From Corynebacterium kutscheri (GTDB lineage Bacteria; Actinomycetota; Actinomycetes; Mycobacteriales; Mycobacteriaceae): a DNA stretch of 64,000 bases. The stretch lies in contig NZ_CP011312.1 in NCBI RefSeq assembly GCF_000980835.1, positions 186,001-250,000 on the forward strand, read 5' to 3'. How positions within the stretch are numbered: the stretch's first letter is position 1; each line of letters starts with the position of its first letter. Under the pieces are notes generated by a model. The model made no database searches and had not been told where the DNA came from. It saw only the letters and a list, made by a program, of their open reading frames with translations. Positions 44,816-55,587 of this stretch are shown piece by piece. The translations under genes and the position numbers were made by a program.

Positions 44816-45676
44816 CTATTTCGAGGCACGTAACAGGTACTCTCCGTAGCCAGACTTGCGCAGAGGCTCGGCGAGCCTAGTCAATTGCGCAGTAGAAATA
44901 AAACCCTCCTGCCAGGCAGCAAGTTCAGGCGATCCAATAATTATGCCAGTGCGTTTTTGCAACACCTCAACATAGGCGGCAGCCTCGCTCATTGAATCGA
45001 TAGTGCCAGTGTCGAGCCACACATCACCGCGAGCGAGCTTTTGTACATTTAACTGGCCACGACGCAGGAATTCCTCATTCACGCTAGTGATTTCCAATTC
45101 ACCACGCGCTGAAGGCATGATGCTCTTGGCGATAGAAACCACATCGTTGGAATAAAAATAAAGCCCAACAACCGCATAGTTGCTTTTGGGTTGCGTAGGT
45201 TTTTCTTCAATTGAGATTGCTCTGCCAACCGCATCGAAGTCGACCACACCGTAGCGCTCGGGATCTGCCACTTCATATGCAAAGACTGTACCTCCATGCG
45301 GTTTTTGGCAGGCTTTGAGTGCTTGGCCGAGAGCTTGGCCGTCGAAAATATTGTCACCGAGAACAAGCGCTACATCATCGTTACCAATGAAGTCTTCGCC
45401 GATGATGAATGCCTGGGCGAGTCCGTCAGGGGAGGGTTGAACTGCATAAGACAGTTCTATTCCCCAGGCGTGGCCGTCGCCAAGCAAGCGTTGGAAGCTT
45501 GGTTGATCTTCGGGTGTGGTGATAATGAGAATTTCGCGAATCCCGGCCTGAATAAGCGTGGTCAGCGGATAGTACACCATGGGTTTGTCATAAATCGGCA
45601 TGAGCTGCTTCGAGATGCCCTTGGTGATCGGGTACAGTCGCGTGCCGGAACCGCCGGCGAGAATAATGCCTTTCAC
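44816..45676 (-). CDS. rmlA: Glucose-1-phosphate thymidylyltransferase
   Basis: 286 residues, the usual RmlA length. Signature [39 protein letters not shown] and the substrate loop DVWLDTGT are clear. It makes dTDP-glucose from dTTP and glucose-1-phosphate, the first step to dTDP-rhamnose, used in the arabinogalactan linker and other envelope sugars. Its start directly follows the rmlCD stop. Confidence 0.96.
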   Translation of the reverse strand: MKGIILAGGSGTRLYPITKGISKQLMPIYDKPMVYYPLTTLIQAGIREILIITTPEDQPSFQRLLGDGHAWGIELSYAVQPSPDGLAQAFIIGEDFIGNDDVALVLGDNIFDGQALGQALKACQKPHGGTVFAYEVADPERYGVVDFDAVGRAISIEEKPTQPKSNYAVVGLYFYSNDVVSIAKSIMPSARGELEITSVNEEFLRRGQLNVQKLARGDVWLDTGTIDSMSEAAAYVEVLQKRTGIIIGSPELAAWQEGFISTAQLTRLAEPLRKSGYGEYLLRASK

Positions 45677-47046
45677 TTACAGCTCCTTGAGATACTCGTT
45701 AAGCCCTTCACGCCAGTCGCGTGGCGAAAACCCCGATGCGGTAATTTTATCTAGCGACAACGTGGAATTCTTTGGCCGCGGTGCGTGCGCATCGGTGAAG
45801 TATTCCTCAGTCGATGACCGCATTACGGTGTTTTTCCCAAAAAAGCGGAAAACAGCATCCGCAATATCCGCCCAAGAGACGACGTCGCCCGCATTAGAGA
45901 AGTTATATGTCCCGTACGGAACCTGCTTTTCGACGACCCACTTAATCGCCTTCGCGAGATCACACGCAAAGGTAAGCCTTCCTACTTGATCGTCAACCAC
46001 AGTAGGAGTAATCCCGCGGTTAGCTAGCGAGGCCATTGTTTTAACGAAGTTATGGCCATTACCAACAACCCAACTGGTGCGGATAATGTAATGCTTTGTT
46101 GCGGTTGCGGCTGCGATGTCGCCAGCAGCTTTGGATTGCCCATATACATTCAGTGGGCTAGGTGGCTCGTCTTCGGTGTGGGTGCGAGTGCCGTCGAAAA
46201 CGTATTCACTAGAAACATGCACCAAAGTGATGTGGTATTTTTCGGCGATCTTAGCGAGCTTGGCAACCGCAGTGGCGTTGATATTCCAGGCAGTAACCGC
46301 ACCGCGTTCTGCTTCATCGACAGCGGTGTATGCTGCTGCATTGATAATGAGGCCGTAATCGCGCCAGCGACGTGCTGATGCAATATCGCCGGTGATGTCG
46401 AATTCCTCGCGGGTGCAGACTTCCGCTGTGGGAAAAATCTCAGCAAGCGCGGTGGCAAGCTGGCCGCCTCCTCCGGTGATGAGGATTTTTTTCGGCGGCA
46501 CTGGGATTGCGTCGATAAGCAAAGGGTGTTTGAGATCTTTCTCACTGAGTTCACTCTCGCTGAGTGGAATAGGCCAGTTGATGCCAAGCTGGGGATCGGC
46601 GAGGTTAACAAAGGAATATGACGCGTGTGGATGCCAATGATCGTTTACTAGATACGTGTATGCGGTTTCTTCGAGTGCTTGGAACCCATTGGCAACACCG
46701 CGCGGGACGAATACCGCCACACTCGGGGTGATCTCGTGGGTGTAGACCGCACCGAAGGTAGGCGAACCTTCACGAAGGTCACACCAGACACCAAAAACCC
46801 TTCCGGAAGCCACTGAGATGTACTTGTCCCACGGTTCGGCATGCAAGCCGCGGGTTACACCGGGTGCAGCATTGAAACTGATGTTGTTTTGGACGGGACG
46901 AAAATCTTCGGGAAGCAGTGCGGTTTGTTTTTCTGCGTGCCAGTTTTCTTTAAACCAACCTCGGTTATCCCCGTGGACAGTCAGGTCGATAATGCGTAGT
47001 CCGTCGATGGGTGTTGTATGTGCCGCAAGAGGCGTGGAAAACCGCA

Positions 47047-47047
<1 letters not shown>
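45677..47047 (-). CDS. rmlCD: Fused dTDP-4-dehydrorhamnose 3,5-epimerase/reductase
   Basis: 456 residues. Residues 1-180 are RmlC, with the cupin FSTPLAAHT to GVTRGLHAEPWDKYISV (catalytic histidine) and VFVPRGVANGFQAL. From about residue 188 comes RmlD, a short-chain dehydrogenase fold with ILITGGGGQLATALAE and active-site SSEYVFDG and VYGQSKAAGD. The fusion carries out steps three and four of the rhamnose pathway and is known in corynebacteria. It overlaps rmlB by one base. Confidence 0.95.
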
Positions 47048-48045
<998 letters not shown>

Positions 48046-48048
48046 TCA

Positions 48049-49230
48049 CTATACGGTGGATTTTTCCTGCTTTCGGTCTCCCACACCACATAATTGCACC
48101 CCAAGCCCTGATAATGGGCCAAGGGTCAGTGCTGCACACGAAGCAATCTCAAGCGGAAGGTTCGTCGCTAAGACAATAACCGCAATAAGCGTTGCGACGA
48201 CCCACCCCAGCAAATACGTCCCGTGCTGCTCGCGGGCGAGTGCTGCAGCACTAGTAATCATTAAGGATGCGGTACATGTTGCACCAATTGTTAATGCACC
48301 GAGTAACCAGGCTGGGATGGCGTAGGCGGATCCTAAGATCGTGACCATGAGCCATGGTCCCAACGCGTATGCGGTTATCGAGCCGAGGATTCCGCATACC
48401 CACACGATTAATAGTGGCGTGCGAACCGGGGATCCGTGAACGAAGCGCACAATGAGCGTCGATTGGAATTGTTGTAAAGGAACAAGTAGCGGTGCGCGGG
48501 TGAGCGTGACCGCATAGATGATTGCTGCTGCTGGTACTGTGCTTGGTTCGGAGTGTACGAATTTGACGATTGTCGGAAAGCCTACGATAAGAACTGCGGT
48601 TGCCCCGCTAGCTGCCATAGATGTCAGTGCGCGGCGGACAAAACGGCGGGTGTCGATATCCGCATAAACGTCTATTCCTGGTCGAGTAGCCAAAATAATG
48701 ACCCAACTTACTGCGCCCATAACGGTAATCACCATAAACGCCAGTAGTTGCCATCCGAGCAGCCAGGCGATTATAGCAAGCACCATGCGTGAACCAGTGT
48801 CAAGGGTGATCAGCAAGGCGTAGCGACTCCACAGTTTCTTACCGGAAAGGATACCGCCTACTACCGCCTGAATTGTGTAACTGCCTAGACCTAACGAAAG
48901 CAGGAATATGCCGGGTAGTCGATGCTCGCTAATAATTTGCGGTGCCCACCACCAACCTGTTGTTGCCATCACCACCGCAATGGCAAGTGCGATCCATATT
49001 CCGACGACCATTGGCCGCGCCCGGTTTTCTACTTGACTAGGCGTTGCGACGGTGCGGGTAGTTTCTTGCATCAGTCCGGTTAATACACCGGTGCCAGCAA
49101 AGAATAAACCCCAGTAGGCGGTAAATTCTTCGGCTTTGGCGGTGTTATCGCCAAACGCCCAGGCAGCAACAATGATCACAACGAAGCCGGAGATCCCCGC
49201 AATGATGGTGGCTAAAGTCATATATCTCAT
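48049..49230 (-). CDS. Flippase-like (MOP-superfamily-like) membrane protein
   Basis: About 393 residues from the ATG at 49230, which avoids overlap with the peptidase gene; the frame is open to 49335. Twelve or so membrane helices; the first begins MTLATIIAGISGFVVIIVAA, and a loop FFAGTGVLTGLMQETTRTV resembles polysaccharide-flippase-like proteins. No exact family can be named. It sits nine bases before rmlB, so it may move a rhamnose-containing lipid-linked sugar, but that is context only. Confidence 0.65.
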   Translation of the reverse strand: MRYMTLATIIAGISGFVVIIVAAWAFGDNTAKAEEFTAYWGLFFAGTGVLTGLMQETTRTVATPSQVENRARPMVVGIWIALAIAVVMATTGWWWAPQIISEHRLPGIFLLSLGLGSYTIQAVVGGILSGKKLWSRYALLITLDTGSRMVLAIIAWLLGWQLLAFMVITVMGAVSWVIILATRPGIDVYADIDTRRFVRRALTSMAASGATAVLIVGFPTIVKFVHSEPSTVPAAAIIYAVTLTRAPLLVPLQQFQSTLIVRFVHGSPVRTPLLIVWVCGILGSITAYALGPWLMVTILGSAYAIPAWLLGALTIGATCTASLMITSAAALAREQHGTYLLGWVVATLIAVIVLATNLPLEIASCAALTLGPLSGLGVQLCGVGDRKQEKSTV

Positions 49231-49294
49231 TGCAGATCCAGCCTTTGTAATATGTGTATTTCTATCCGCGCTGCCGTTTTCACAGACAGCAACT

Positions 49295-51208
49295 TTACTC
49301 CAGCATTGTGTTAAGCCAGCCGTAGACGAGAGCATTCATGAACGCTATTTGTTCATTATTCGCCGCACCTGCGTGTCCACCTTCAGTATTCTCGTAATAA
49401 TCAACACGCTTACCTGCTTCTTGCAATGCTTGTGCAAAGAGTCGCGCATGTGCCGGGTGAACACGATCATCGCGAGTTGATGTAGTAATGAGCGCAGGTG
49501 GATATGGTCGATCAGAAATATTATGCAGTGGTGAATAGCTACGCAGCGTTTCTTTTTCCGCACCCTCGGGATCGCCATACTCCGCCATCCATGACGCGCC
49601 GGCTAACAAGGTGTGGTACCGCATCATATCGGTCAACGGAACCTGAATAACTGCTGCGCCAAATGCTTCCGGATAACGAGTCAATGCTACAGCCGTTAGC
49701 AATCCACCGTTAGAACCACCGCGTATGGCAATTTGCTCCGGAGTACTGAAACCGCGCTCGACGAGATCACAAATGACCGCATAGTGGTCTTCGTAGCAGA
49801 CCACGCGGTTATTTTTTATTGCTTGTTCATGCCACGAGGGGCCGAATTCGCCACCGCCACGCAAATTTGCTTGCACATAGTAGTTGCCAGCTTCAAGCCA
49901 TGGCCCAAGCAAACCACTGTATTGCGGTACTAGTGAGATCTCGAAGCCTCCGTATGCGTAAACGAGAGCTTTATGCGGTCCGTCGAAACGCCCAGTGATG
50001 AAATAAGGAATGCGGGTGCCATCGGCAGAGCGTGCCCAATACTGGCGGGTTTCGAGACCATTGGTGCGAAAGAGTTGTGGTGCGCTAGCTACGATTTCGC
50101 CGTTGCGATATAGGGTTTCGGGTTGGGTGAAGGAACTTGTTGCAATAAAGACTTCTTCGCTGAAGCGATCGGTGGCAACTACTCGTGCAGTAACCAGTGG
50201 AGGTAGTTCGATGGGGCAGGGGGTAAAAGTTTCTAGATCGTAGGCAATGATGTGGCTGGAGACATTATCAAGAATGGTTACCAAGACCCGGCTATTGGTG
50301 AAATCTAGGGTTTGTACGCTGCTTGTGGGTGTGGGGGTAAAAAGAACATGCACAGTGCGGTTTCCGGCTAAAAACTCATCGAAATTGCATACACCAATAC
50401 CTCCGGCGGGGATACCGAGAAATTCGCTGCGGGGTAATAAAAATAGCCAGTGACGAAAAACTGAGATAGAACAATCTTGAGCTACTTCGATGATTTGTAA
50501 ACCCTGCGGGGTGTGTAGGAAAGTACGTTGCGAATAAAAGTCGATTTGTCGGTGGGCGAATAACCGCTGAAAACCGGGGTCAGTATCCGCCCATGCGCTA
50601 ATCATGAGATCGTCGGCATGCCCAGAGAAAAACTCTTCACTGTCAGCTAATTTTTGCCCGCGCCGCCACAAATGACTGCGTGCCGGATAGCCTGAATTGG
50701 TCAAACTGCCTTGACCAAAATCAGTAGAGATTAGCACCGTGTCAGCATCGATCCAACTAATTTCGCTTTTTGCTTCCGGCACATAAAAATCATCAGTAAA
50801 AATCCGTGCCTCAATATCAAACTCACGGATTACCACTGCATCACTACCACCGCGGGATAACCGCACTAATGCGAGATCGGCTTCCGGAAAGCGAACGTGT
50901 GCTCCCTTCCACACCCAGTTCTCGCCTTCTTCCTTGGCAAGCTTATCGACGTCGATAAGCACCTCCCAGGTACACATATCGGTTGTTCTTCGCCAGAGAC
51001 CGCGTGGGTTTTTCGCATCGCACCAGAAGTTATACAACCATTTTCCGCGCCGGGTGACATATGTAATGCGGTCATCGCGGTTGAGTTGGTCAAGGAAGCG
51101 TTGTTGAAGGGTAGGGTCGCAAAATTGTTGGGTTTTTTGTGACCATTTTTTAGCCCATTGGCAAGCGGCGGGGTCGTCGATACGCAAAAGATCCATGAAT
51201 GTAAGCAT
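49295..51208 (-). CDS. Prolyl oligopeptidase family (S9) serine peptidase
   Basis: 637 residues, cytoplasmic, no signal peptide. The N-terminal two thirds are the beta-propeller; the catalytic domain shows Ser in IRGGSNGGLLTA (about residue 507), Asp in STRDDRVHP and His in GGHAGAANN. It cleaves short peptides, in this family often after proline. Slightly shorter than typical 690-720 residue members at the N-terminus; several start codons (51208, 51196) are possible. First gene of the run that ends in rmlA, though a functional link to rhamnose is not obvious. Confidence 0.9.
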   Translation of the reverse strand: MLTFMDLLRIDDPAACQWAKKWSQKTQQFCDPTLQQRFLDQLNRDDRITYVTRRGKWLYNFWCDAKNPRGLWRRTTDMCTWEVLIDVDKLAKEEGENWVWKGAHVRFPEADLALVRLSRGGSDAVVIREFDIEARIFTDDFYVPEAKSEISWIDADTVLISTDFGQGSLTNSGYPARSHLWRRGQKLADSEEFFSGHADDLMISAWADTDPGFQRLFAHRQIDFYSQRTFLHTPQGLQIIEVAQDCSISVFRHWLFLLPRSEFLGIPAGGIGVCNFDEFLAGNRTVHVLFTPTPTSSVQTLDFTNSRVLVTILDNVSSHIIAYDLETFTPCPIELPPLVTARVVATDRFSEEVFIATSSFTQPETLYRNGEIVASAPQLFRTNGLETRQYWARSADGTRIPYFITGRFDGPHKALVYAYGGFEISLVPQYSGLLGPWLEAGNYYVQANLRGGGEFGPSWHEQAIKNNRVVCYEDHYAVICDLVERGFSTPEQIAIRGGSNGGLLTAVALTRYPEAFGAAVIQVPLTDMMRYHTLLAGASWMAEYGDPEGAEKETLRSYSPLHNISDRPYPPALITTSTRDDRVHPAHARLFAQALQEAGKRVDYYENTEGGHAGAANNEQIAFMNALVYGWLNTMLE

Positions 51209-51261
51209 AGAGACGATAACCGCATTGAAGTTGTTTTAAGAAGTCTGCGTGTGATCGTGGT

Positions 51262-51301
51262 TAAGAAAAAAGTACGTCGCAGTGGTTGTTTGCGACGTAC
51301 T
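51262..51301 (-). terminator. Terminator of the mycolyltransferase gene
   Basis: Perfect 11-pair stem (51271-51281 with 51291-51301) followed on the minus strand by TTTTTTCTT. Confidence 0.85.
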
Positions 51302-51410
51302 GTTGTTGTTCCACAATCGCATTCAAAACCGCATAAGGGTTAGTGACTATGAAAGACAGTAAACCGTGAATGCGTACAAGCGTGGTCAGATTTGGTGGCT
51401 GAGTTTTAGA

Positions 51411-52469
51411 TTAGATTCCCCAGGCGCGGGCGAAGGTTTCCCAGGAGCCGCGTAGGTCGTCTTGCCAGTAGCCCCAGGAGTGGGTGCCAGTGTTGCGCAA
51501 GTTGAAATCGGCAGGGATACCAAGGCTATCGAGCTTGGTCTTAAGCTGGTGGGTGCAGGCATTGGTGACTGCTTCAATGGCGCCACCCTCAATGATGGTT
51601 GCTGCACTAGTTGCGGAAGCAGTAGCTGGGTCGAGCTTTTGCAGACGTGGTGAAAGTCCTGGTAGATCCCAAGTTCCGGCTAGGCCAGTGGCGTTGGAAA
51701 CATAAACGGCGGTGCCGCGTAGTTTTTCTGCGTTGGTCAGTGCGTCGTTATAGATCCATGCTTCGGAGCCAATTGGTCCCCACATTTGCTCTGGGGTGGC
51801 TTTACCCCGATCAAGGGTGAGTTTGATGGAAAGAACACCTAGTGGGCTTGAGCTTCCTGGGCAGCCAGAGAAGGAACCGACGGCGTCGTAAAAGCCTGGG
51901 TTGTGCTGTGCATAGAGCAAACTGGTGGTAGCAGACATGGACATACCAGTGATAGCGCGCTGGTTATTTGCTTTGAGCATTGGTTCGATGGTTGCTGGAA
52001 GCTCTTTGGTGAGGAAGGTCTCCCACATTTGGCGGCCGCCGAGGTGCTCGTTTTCGGATGCCCAGTCGGTGTAGTAAGAGAATTTTCCAGACATAGGGAT
52101 GATGACGTTAACGTCTTTTTCTTTGTAGAAGTCGATAACGTCGGTTTGCATGACCCAGTTAGCGCGTCCTTCGCCACCGTCGCCACCGTTGAGTAGATAA
52201 ATGGTGGGTCGATTTTCGTGAGCAGCTTTGATGACCACCAAAGGTATCTCGCGATTATTCATTGAGGGGGAGGTTGCCCACATCTCAACAACACGCTCAT
52301 TGTCAATTTTGTCGCGCCATGCTGGGGACACAGACTCATTGGTGTATTGCTTCACAGTTGCCTTATCAGCGCTGGCCAGCTGTTGCGGTGTTAGTTCTGC
52401 GGCACCGGCAGGAGTGCTGATAAGGAGTGAGACGGCGGCAATAGTTGCTGCTACAGTACGAAGTTTCAT
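51411..52469 (-). CDS. cmt: Corynomycolyltransferase (antigen 85/Cmt family)
   Basis: 352 residues with a signal peptide (residues 1-23, ending PAGAA). The alpha/beta-hydrolase domain shows LNGGDGGEGRANWV, the nucleophile elbow ITGMSMSATTSLL, the acid region and the histidine in GTHSWGYW near the C-terminus. Enzymes of this family move mycolic acids from trehalose monomycolate to trehalose, arabinogalactan or, in the MytC case, to serines of small proteins. The window does not show which acceptor is used. A cysteine pair (SGCPGSS and TNACTH) is probably bonded. It is divergent from the small peptide gene at 52736. Confidence 0.93.
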   Translation of the reverse strand: MKLRTVAATIAAVSLLISTPAGAAELTPQQLASADKATVKQYTNESVSPAWRDKIDNERVVEMWATSPSMNNREIPLVVIKAAHENRPTIYLLNGGDGGEGRANWVMQTDVIDFYKEKDVNVIIPMSGKFSYYTDWASENEHLGGRQMWETFLTKELPATIEPMLKANNQRAITGMSMSATTSLLYAQHNPGFYDAVGSFSGCPGSSSPLGVLSIKLTLDRGKATPEQMWGPIGSEAWIYNDALTNAEKLRGTAVYVSNATGLAGTWDLPGLSPRLQKLDPATASATSAATIIEGGAIEAVTNACTHQLKTKLDSLGIPADFNLRNTGTHSWGYWQDDLRGSWETFARAWGI

Positions 52470-52598
52470 GCAGAGATTCCTCTTCTTTGAGCTTTCTTTT
52501 AAGCTTTGCGACGCTTATTTGGATCAGAAATCCGTGGACATGTAAAGGTCATATCGCCGCTAACGATACTTTTTAAAGGTACGCGGGCGTAAACGGTG

Positions 52599-52626
52599 TT
52601 GCAAGCGTAATAGTAATGAATAAGAT
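52599..52626 (+). promoter_or_regulatory. Promoter of the 33-residue peptide gene
   Basis: TTGCAA (52599-52604), a 16-base spacer and TAAGAT (52621-52626) form a plausible sigma-A promoter about 110 bases before the peptide ATG. Confidence 0.5.
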
Positions 52627-52735
52627 AAATGTCGGTGGTTGGAAAATTACATAAGCAAAGATTTGTTTATGCCCGGCCGTCAGATACATTTTTACCTACG
52701 CCGTATACGTGGCCGGATATATAAGGACTTTTATT

Positions 52736-52837
52736 ATGGAACAGATCCTCGTTTTTATTAACACTATTCTTGGCAGCCTTATCCATATTGGCTCTTCCGG
52801 CTCTTCGCATTTGGGTTTGCTGCTTAACCTTTTCTAA
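52736..52837 (+). CDS. 33-residue hydrophobic, serine-rich peptide
   Basis: The frame reads MEQILVFINTILGSLIHIGS, then a SGSS cluster and HLGLLLNLF to TAA at 52835. AAGGAC lies eight bases before the ATG. The unit has its own promoter (52599) and terminator (52913), so it looks like a monocistronic peptide gene. It lacks a signal peptide, as do the small porins PorA and PorH of corynebacteria, which are exported and O-mycoloylated on serine. The neighbour is a mycolyltransferase. I do not recognise the peptide itself; identity as a mycomembrane peptide is a hypothesis. Confidence 0.6.
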   Translation: MEQILVFINTILGSLIHIGSSGSSHLGLLLNLF

Positions 52838-52912
52838 ATAAAGAATCTGTTTGAATATGAACAGGTAGTGATCGAAATTGATCACAGTTTGATGCTTGTT
52901 TGAGCATGTGCG

Positions 52913-52932
52913 CCCGCGATGCGGGCTTTTTC
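52913..52932 (+). terminator. Terminator of the small peptide gene
   Basis: GCCCGC (52913-52918), loop GAT, GCGGGC (52922-52927), then TTTTTC. Confidence 0.8.
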
Positions 52933-53014
52933 TTTACTTGTGATGGGGAACTTTTACCCCCTGAAAGGAAGAATTCAGTAACAAATATGTTGAATTTTCC
53001 GTATTCTAGAGTTC

Positions 53015-54424
53015 GTGACTGAACATTATGACGTAGTAGTACTTGGTGCGGGCCCTGGTGGCTACGTATCTGCAATCCGCGCGGCGCAGCTTGGTAAGAA
53101 GGTAGCTGTCGTCGAAAAGCAGTACTGGGGCGGTGTCTGCCTTAACGTGGGCTGTATTCCGTCGAAAGCACTGCTTAAGAATGCTGAAGTGGCGCATATC
53201 TTTAACCATGAGAAGAAGACTTTCGGAATTTCTGGCGATGTCTCCTTCGATTTTGGGGCAGCACATGCACGTTCGCGCAAGGTCTCTGAAGGTATTGTTA
53301 AAGGCGTTCACTACCTGATGAAGAAGAACAAGATCACCGAGATCGATGGTCTAGGTTCGTTCAAGGATGCGCACACTCTCGAAATTACTGAGGGCAGTGA
53401 CGCCGGCAAGACAATTACTTTTGATAATTGCATTATTGCTACCGGATCGGTTGTTCGTTCTCTGCCAGGGGTTGAGATCGGTGGAAATATTGTTTCCTTC
53501 GAAGAGCAGATTCTTAAATCTGAAGCCCCGAAGTCTATGGTGATTGTTGGTGCTGGTGCTATTGGTATGGAATTTGCCTATGTGTTGGCGAATTATGGCG
53601 TAGACATCACCATCGTAGAGTTTATGGATCGCGTGCTACCTAATGAGGATAAGGACGTTTCCAAGGAAATTGCTAAACAGTATAAGAAGCTGGGGGTCAA
53701 GCTTCTTACTGGGCATAAGACCACCGCTATTCGCGATAATGGAACTGGTGTGGAGGTTGATGTCGAATCCAAAGATGGCAGCAAGTCTGAAACTATTTCC
53801 GCTGATCGCGTTATGGTTTCCATTGGTTTCGCACCGCGTGTCGACGGCTATGGCCTGGAAAATACTGGTGTGAAGCTTACCGAGCGTGGCGCAATCGATA
53901 TTGACGAGGAAATGCGCACCAACGTGCCACATATTTTCGCTATCGGTGACGTTACTGCGAAGCTGCAGCTTGCCCATGTTGCTGAGGCACAAGGTGTTGT
54001 CGCTGCCGAGGTTATTGCCGGTGTCGAAACCCAGCTACTGGGCGACTATATGAATATGCCGCGGGCAACCTTCTGTAATCCACAGGTTGCTTCTTTCGGT
54101 TATACCGAGGAGCAGGCTAAGGAAAAGTTTGCTGATCGCGAGATCAAGGTAGCTACTTTCCCATTCTCTGCTAACGGTAAGGCGCAGGGTCTTGCGGAGG
54201 CGGTAGGTTTCGTAAAGATTATTGCCGATGGTGAATTCGGTGAGATTATTGGTGCCCACATGGTTGGTCCAAGCGTTTCTGAGTTGCTACCAGAACTTAC
54301 TTTGGCGCAGCGCTTTGATCTTACTGCTGAAGAAATCGGTCGCAATGTGCATACTCACCCAACCTTGTCAGAAGCTATGAAAGAAGCTGCTGAGGGAATT
54401 ATGGGACACATGATTAACCTGTAG
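53015..54424 (+). CDS. lpd: Dihydrolipoamide dehydrogenase
   Basis: 469 residues. FAD motif [20 protein letters not shown], redox disulfide [19 protein letters not shown] motif [16 protein letters not shown], and the C-terminal catalytic [14 protein letters not shown]. It reoxidises lipoyl groups of the pyruvate and oxoglutarate dehydrogenase complexes. The GTG start has no Shine-Dalgarno site, and a TATTCT -10 box ends seven bases before it, so the mRNA is probably leaderless. Own terminator at 54454. Confidence 0.97.
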   Translation: MTEHYDVVVLGAGPGGYVSAIRAAQLGKKVAVVEKQYWGGVCLNVGCIPSKALLKNAEVAHIFNHEKKTFGISGDVSFDFGAAHARSRKVSEGIVKGVHYLMKKNKITEIDGLGSFKDAHTLEITEGSDAGKTITFDNCIIATGSVVRSLPGVEIGGNIVSFEEQILKSEAPKSMVIVGAGAIGMEFAYVLANYGVDITIVEFMDRVLPNEDKDVSKEIAKQYKKLGVKLLTGHKTTAIRDNGTGVEVDVESKDGSKSETISADRVMVSIGFAPRVDGYGLENTGVKLTERGAIDIDEEMRTNVPHIFAIGDVTAKLQLAHVAEAQGVVAAEVIAGVETQLLGDYMNMPRATFCNPQVASFGYTEEQAKEKFADREIKVATFPFSANGKAQGLAEAVGFVKIIADGEFGEIIGAHMVGPSVSELLPELTLAQRFDLTAEEIGRNVHTHPTLSEAMKEAAEGIMGHMINL

Positions 54425-54453
54425 GTGCTGATCAACCTGTAACTACAGTAAAT

Positions 54454-54480
54454 AAAAGGGAGCCTTCGGGCTCCTTTTTT
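54454..54480 (+). terminator. Terminator of lpd
   Basis: AAAAGGGAGCC, TTCG loop, GGCTCCTTTTTT. Confidence 0.92.
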
Positions 54481-54804
54481 GGTTGCCTGCTTCAGCTGTG
54501 GCTAGTGGGGCAGGTGGTATCAGCTGTGCGTCAGTATTTTGGTTGAGTCCAAAAAGGGGGTAGCCCAGTTTTGATGTTGGAAAGTGTGGTATTTCGATAC
54601 TGGTAAAAATGTCACTTTGCGCTTCATTAAAAGCGCAGCTAGCGCCCGGCATCGGAAAGCTATTGAGAAACCGAAACAGTTAAGGCTTGCCTAAACAGCA
54701 GGTCGTAGGTGGTTTTTATCCATATGAGGTAAGTCACTACAGGGGTCGTCAAGTGGTTTAACACTGAGTAAACCTAATAAAGTAAAGACGACACTGGAGG
54801 TGCC
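54481..54804. promoter_or_regulatory. Upstream region of sdhCAB
   Basis: No gene. It must contain the sdh promoter; CTGGAGGTGCC gives the sdhC ribosome site. In C. glutamicum sdh is controlled by GlxR and others, but I found no clear TGTGA-type site here. Confidence 0.5.
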
Positions 54805-55563
54805 ATGACTGTAAATAACATTGATCGTGACGCAATTGCGCACGGAAAAATCACTGAAAAGCCGCTACGTGAGCGGCCAAAGTTGCCGACGTGGGCACTA
54901 AAGCTAGGGATGGCCGTTACTGGTCTTATTTTCGCTGCTTTTGTGGTTTTCCATATGGTCGGAAATCTTAAAGTTTTCTTGCCTCATTATGAGGATGGAA
55001 CTCATCCTATTGATATCTATGGCGAGTGGCTGCGTAATCTTTTGTACCCGCTCTTGCCCCATGAAACATTCCTATGGATCTTCCGCCTCACCCTGCTAGC
55101 AGCTATTATCCTGCACATTTATGGTGCATTTGCCTTGACTGCTCGCTCGCACAAGTCGCGCGGAAAGTTCCGCCGCACCAATATGACTGGCGGATTTAAC
55201 ACCTTCGCAACCTCGACGATGCTTGTTACCGGCATTATCTTGCTTGCGTTTATTATCTTCCACATCCTTGATCTCACTGCGGGTGTGGCACCTGCGGCTA
55301 CCGATGTTTTTGAACACGGTGAGATCTACGCCAACATGGTGGCAAGCTTTAGCCGTTGGCCAGTAACCATTTTCTACATCATTGCCATGGTGGTGCTGTT
55401 CTTGCACCTAAGCCACGGTATTTGGTTGGCAATCTCGGATCTCGGTATTACTGGTAAGCGTTGGCGAGCTGTTTTGCTGGCGTGCGCATATATCGTTCCG
55501 GCCATCGTTATGATTGGCAACATTTCCATCCCACTATCCATCGCCCTTGGCTGGGTTGGCTAG
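54805..55563 (+). CDS. sdhC: Succinate dehydrogenase cytochrome b subunit
   Basis: 252 residues with five membrane helices, as in the B-type (Wolinella/Bacillus-like) enzymes with one large membrane subunit. Heme-ligand histidines are seen in FVVFHMVGNL, ILHIYGAF, IIFHILDL and LHLSHGIW. It hands electrons from succinate to menaquinone. First gene of sdhCAB with 24 bases to sdhA. Confidence 0.95.
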   Translation: MTVNNIDRDAIAHGKITEKPLRERPKLPTWALKLGMAVTGLIFAAFVVFHMVGNLKVFLPHYEDGTHPIDIYGEWLRNLLYPLLPHETFLWIFRLTLLAAIILHIYGAFALTARSHKSRGKFRRTNMTGGFNTFATSTMLVTGIILLAFIIFHILDLTAGVAPAATDVFEHGEIYANMVASFSRWPVTIFYIIAMVVLFLHLSHGIWLAISDLGITGKRWRAVLLACAYIVPAIVMIGNISIPLSIALGWVG

Positions 55564-55587
55564 TAGGCGACGAAGAAGGTTAATTTT

